Assembly: GCA_012295275.1 (NCBI GenBank)
Contig: CM022674.1
Location: forward strand, 9,016,260 to 9,080,259
From: Chrysomallon squamiferum
Taxonomy: Eukaryota; Mollusca; Gastropoda; Neomphalida; Peltospiridae
Direction: 5' to 3'
DNA length: 64,000 nt
Notes under the pieces: model-generated
What the model saw: only the letters and a program-made list of their open reading frames with translations
Database searches by the model: none
What the model was told of the DNA's origin: nothing
Program-made: the position numbers and the translations under genes
In this document: piece by piece, positions 63,642 to 64,000 of the stretch
How positions within the stretch are numbered: the first letter of the stretch is position 1
How the letters are laid out: each line of letters begins with the position of its first letter

Positions 63642-64000
63642 GAGAACAACGATGACAAAAGTTATGTCTGTATAATTTACATCCAAATTACACTGCTGTG
63701 ATTTATGAGAAACGTTACTGTAATCCTAATAAGCTAGTAATTGACTTTTATATACAAAACCCTTTTCTTTATTACATATATAGATTCTGGAGATAAAATA
63801 CTGTTACTCCGAAATAAGTAACTAATTTCCTGTCTCACATTTTTTGGTGTGTGGCTAATTAGTTTTTACTGAAGAGTTTTACAAAATACTGGACGTAAAT
63901 ATCATTATACATCATGACATTCAGTTTATCATAATCGACTGGTTGTACTTCAGATGTTAAAATCTGATATTTTACATTTTACCTATTTATTTGCATATTA
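63642..64000 (+). other. Start of intron 7 of the DUR3-like gene
   Basis: No further exon is visible to the end of the window. The remaining DUR3-like exons must lie to the right. Confidence 0.5.

Overview
This looks like a very AT-rich protostome genome segment, most likely from a mollusc or another lophotrochozoan. Genes are split by GT-AG introns, coding exons are small islands, and long stretches are microsatellites, minisatellites and transposon remains. No prokaryotic operon, rRNA, tRNA or CRISPR structure was seen. The taxon is an inference from the gene set: a DUR3 symporter, an animal pathogen-related (NTF2-like) protein, a Reeler protein and L1/Tx1-type LINE remains.

Layout. (1) 1-2331, plus: the last four exons of an RGG-rich protein with three JAZ-type zinc fingers, followed by its 3'UTR. 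(2) 2332-20600: AT-rich sequence with no supportable gene. It holds a 35-bp tandem repeat, a TA-flanked MITE (14076-14659), an internally deleted L1-like LINE on the minus strand with a 13-bp target-site duplication (15040-17893), and an 81-bp minisatellite (18128-18765). (3) 20610-21295, plus: the terminal exon or exons of an unrecognised gene. (4) 22845-24921, minus: a complete three-exon pathogen-related protein gene with TATA box and Kozak start. (5) 25760-27532: a 64-bp minisatellite. (6) 28107-35201, minus: a complete four-exon secreted Reeler protein with a Gly/Pro/Gln repeat tail. (7) 37290-38953, minus: a complete four-exon small secreted 12-cysteine protein; a relic copy of its signal-peptide exon lies inside the Reeler gene's large intron. 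(8) 42655-43900: a nested satellite. (9) 45644-63495, plus: seven exons of a DUR3-like urea symporter of the SSS family, running off the right edge.

The most unusual signals are in the DUR3-like gene. In intron 2 a 46-bp minisatellite has amplified the 3' splice site itself, giving about 25 decoy acceptors upstream of exon 3, nearly all followed by an in-frame stop. Exon 7 is flanked by a (CT)56 tract upstream and an (AG)51 tract downstream, which would pair in the pre-mRNA and put the exon in a loop. Other points of note are the silk-like tail on the Reeler protein, the two-module 12-Cys protein with a NAGNAG acceptor, and two near-perfect foldback elements inside introns.

All gene models rest on reading frames, splice-site consensus and phase bookkeeping done by eye. 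In every multi-exon model except the 20610-21295 one, the exon lengths add up to an open frame.
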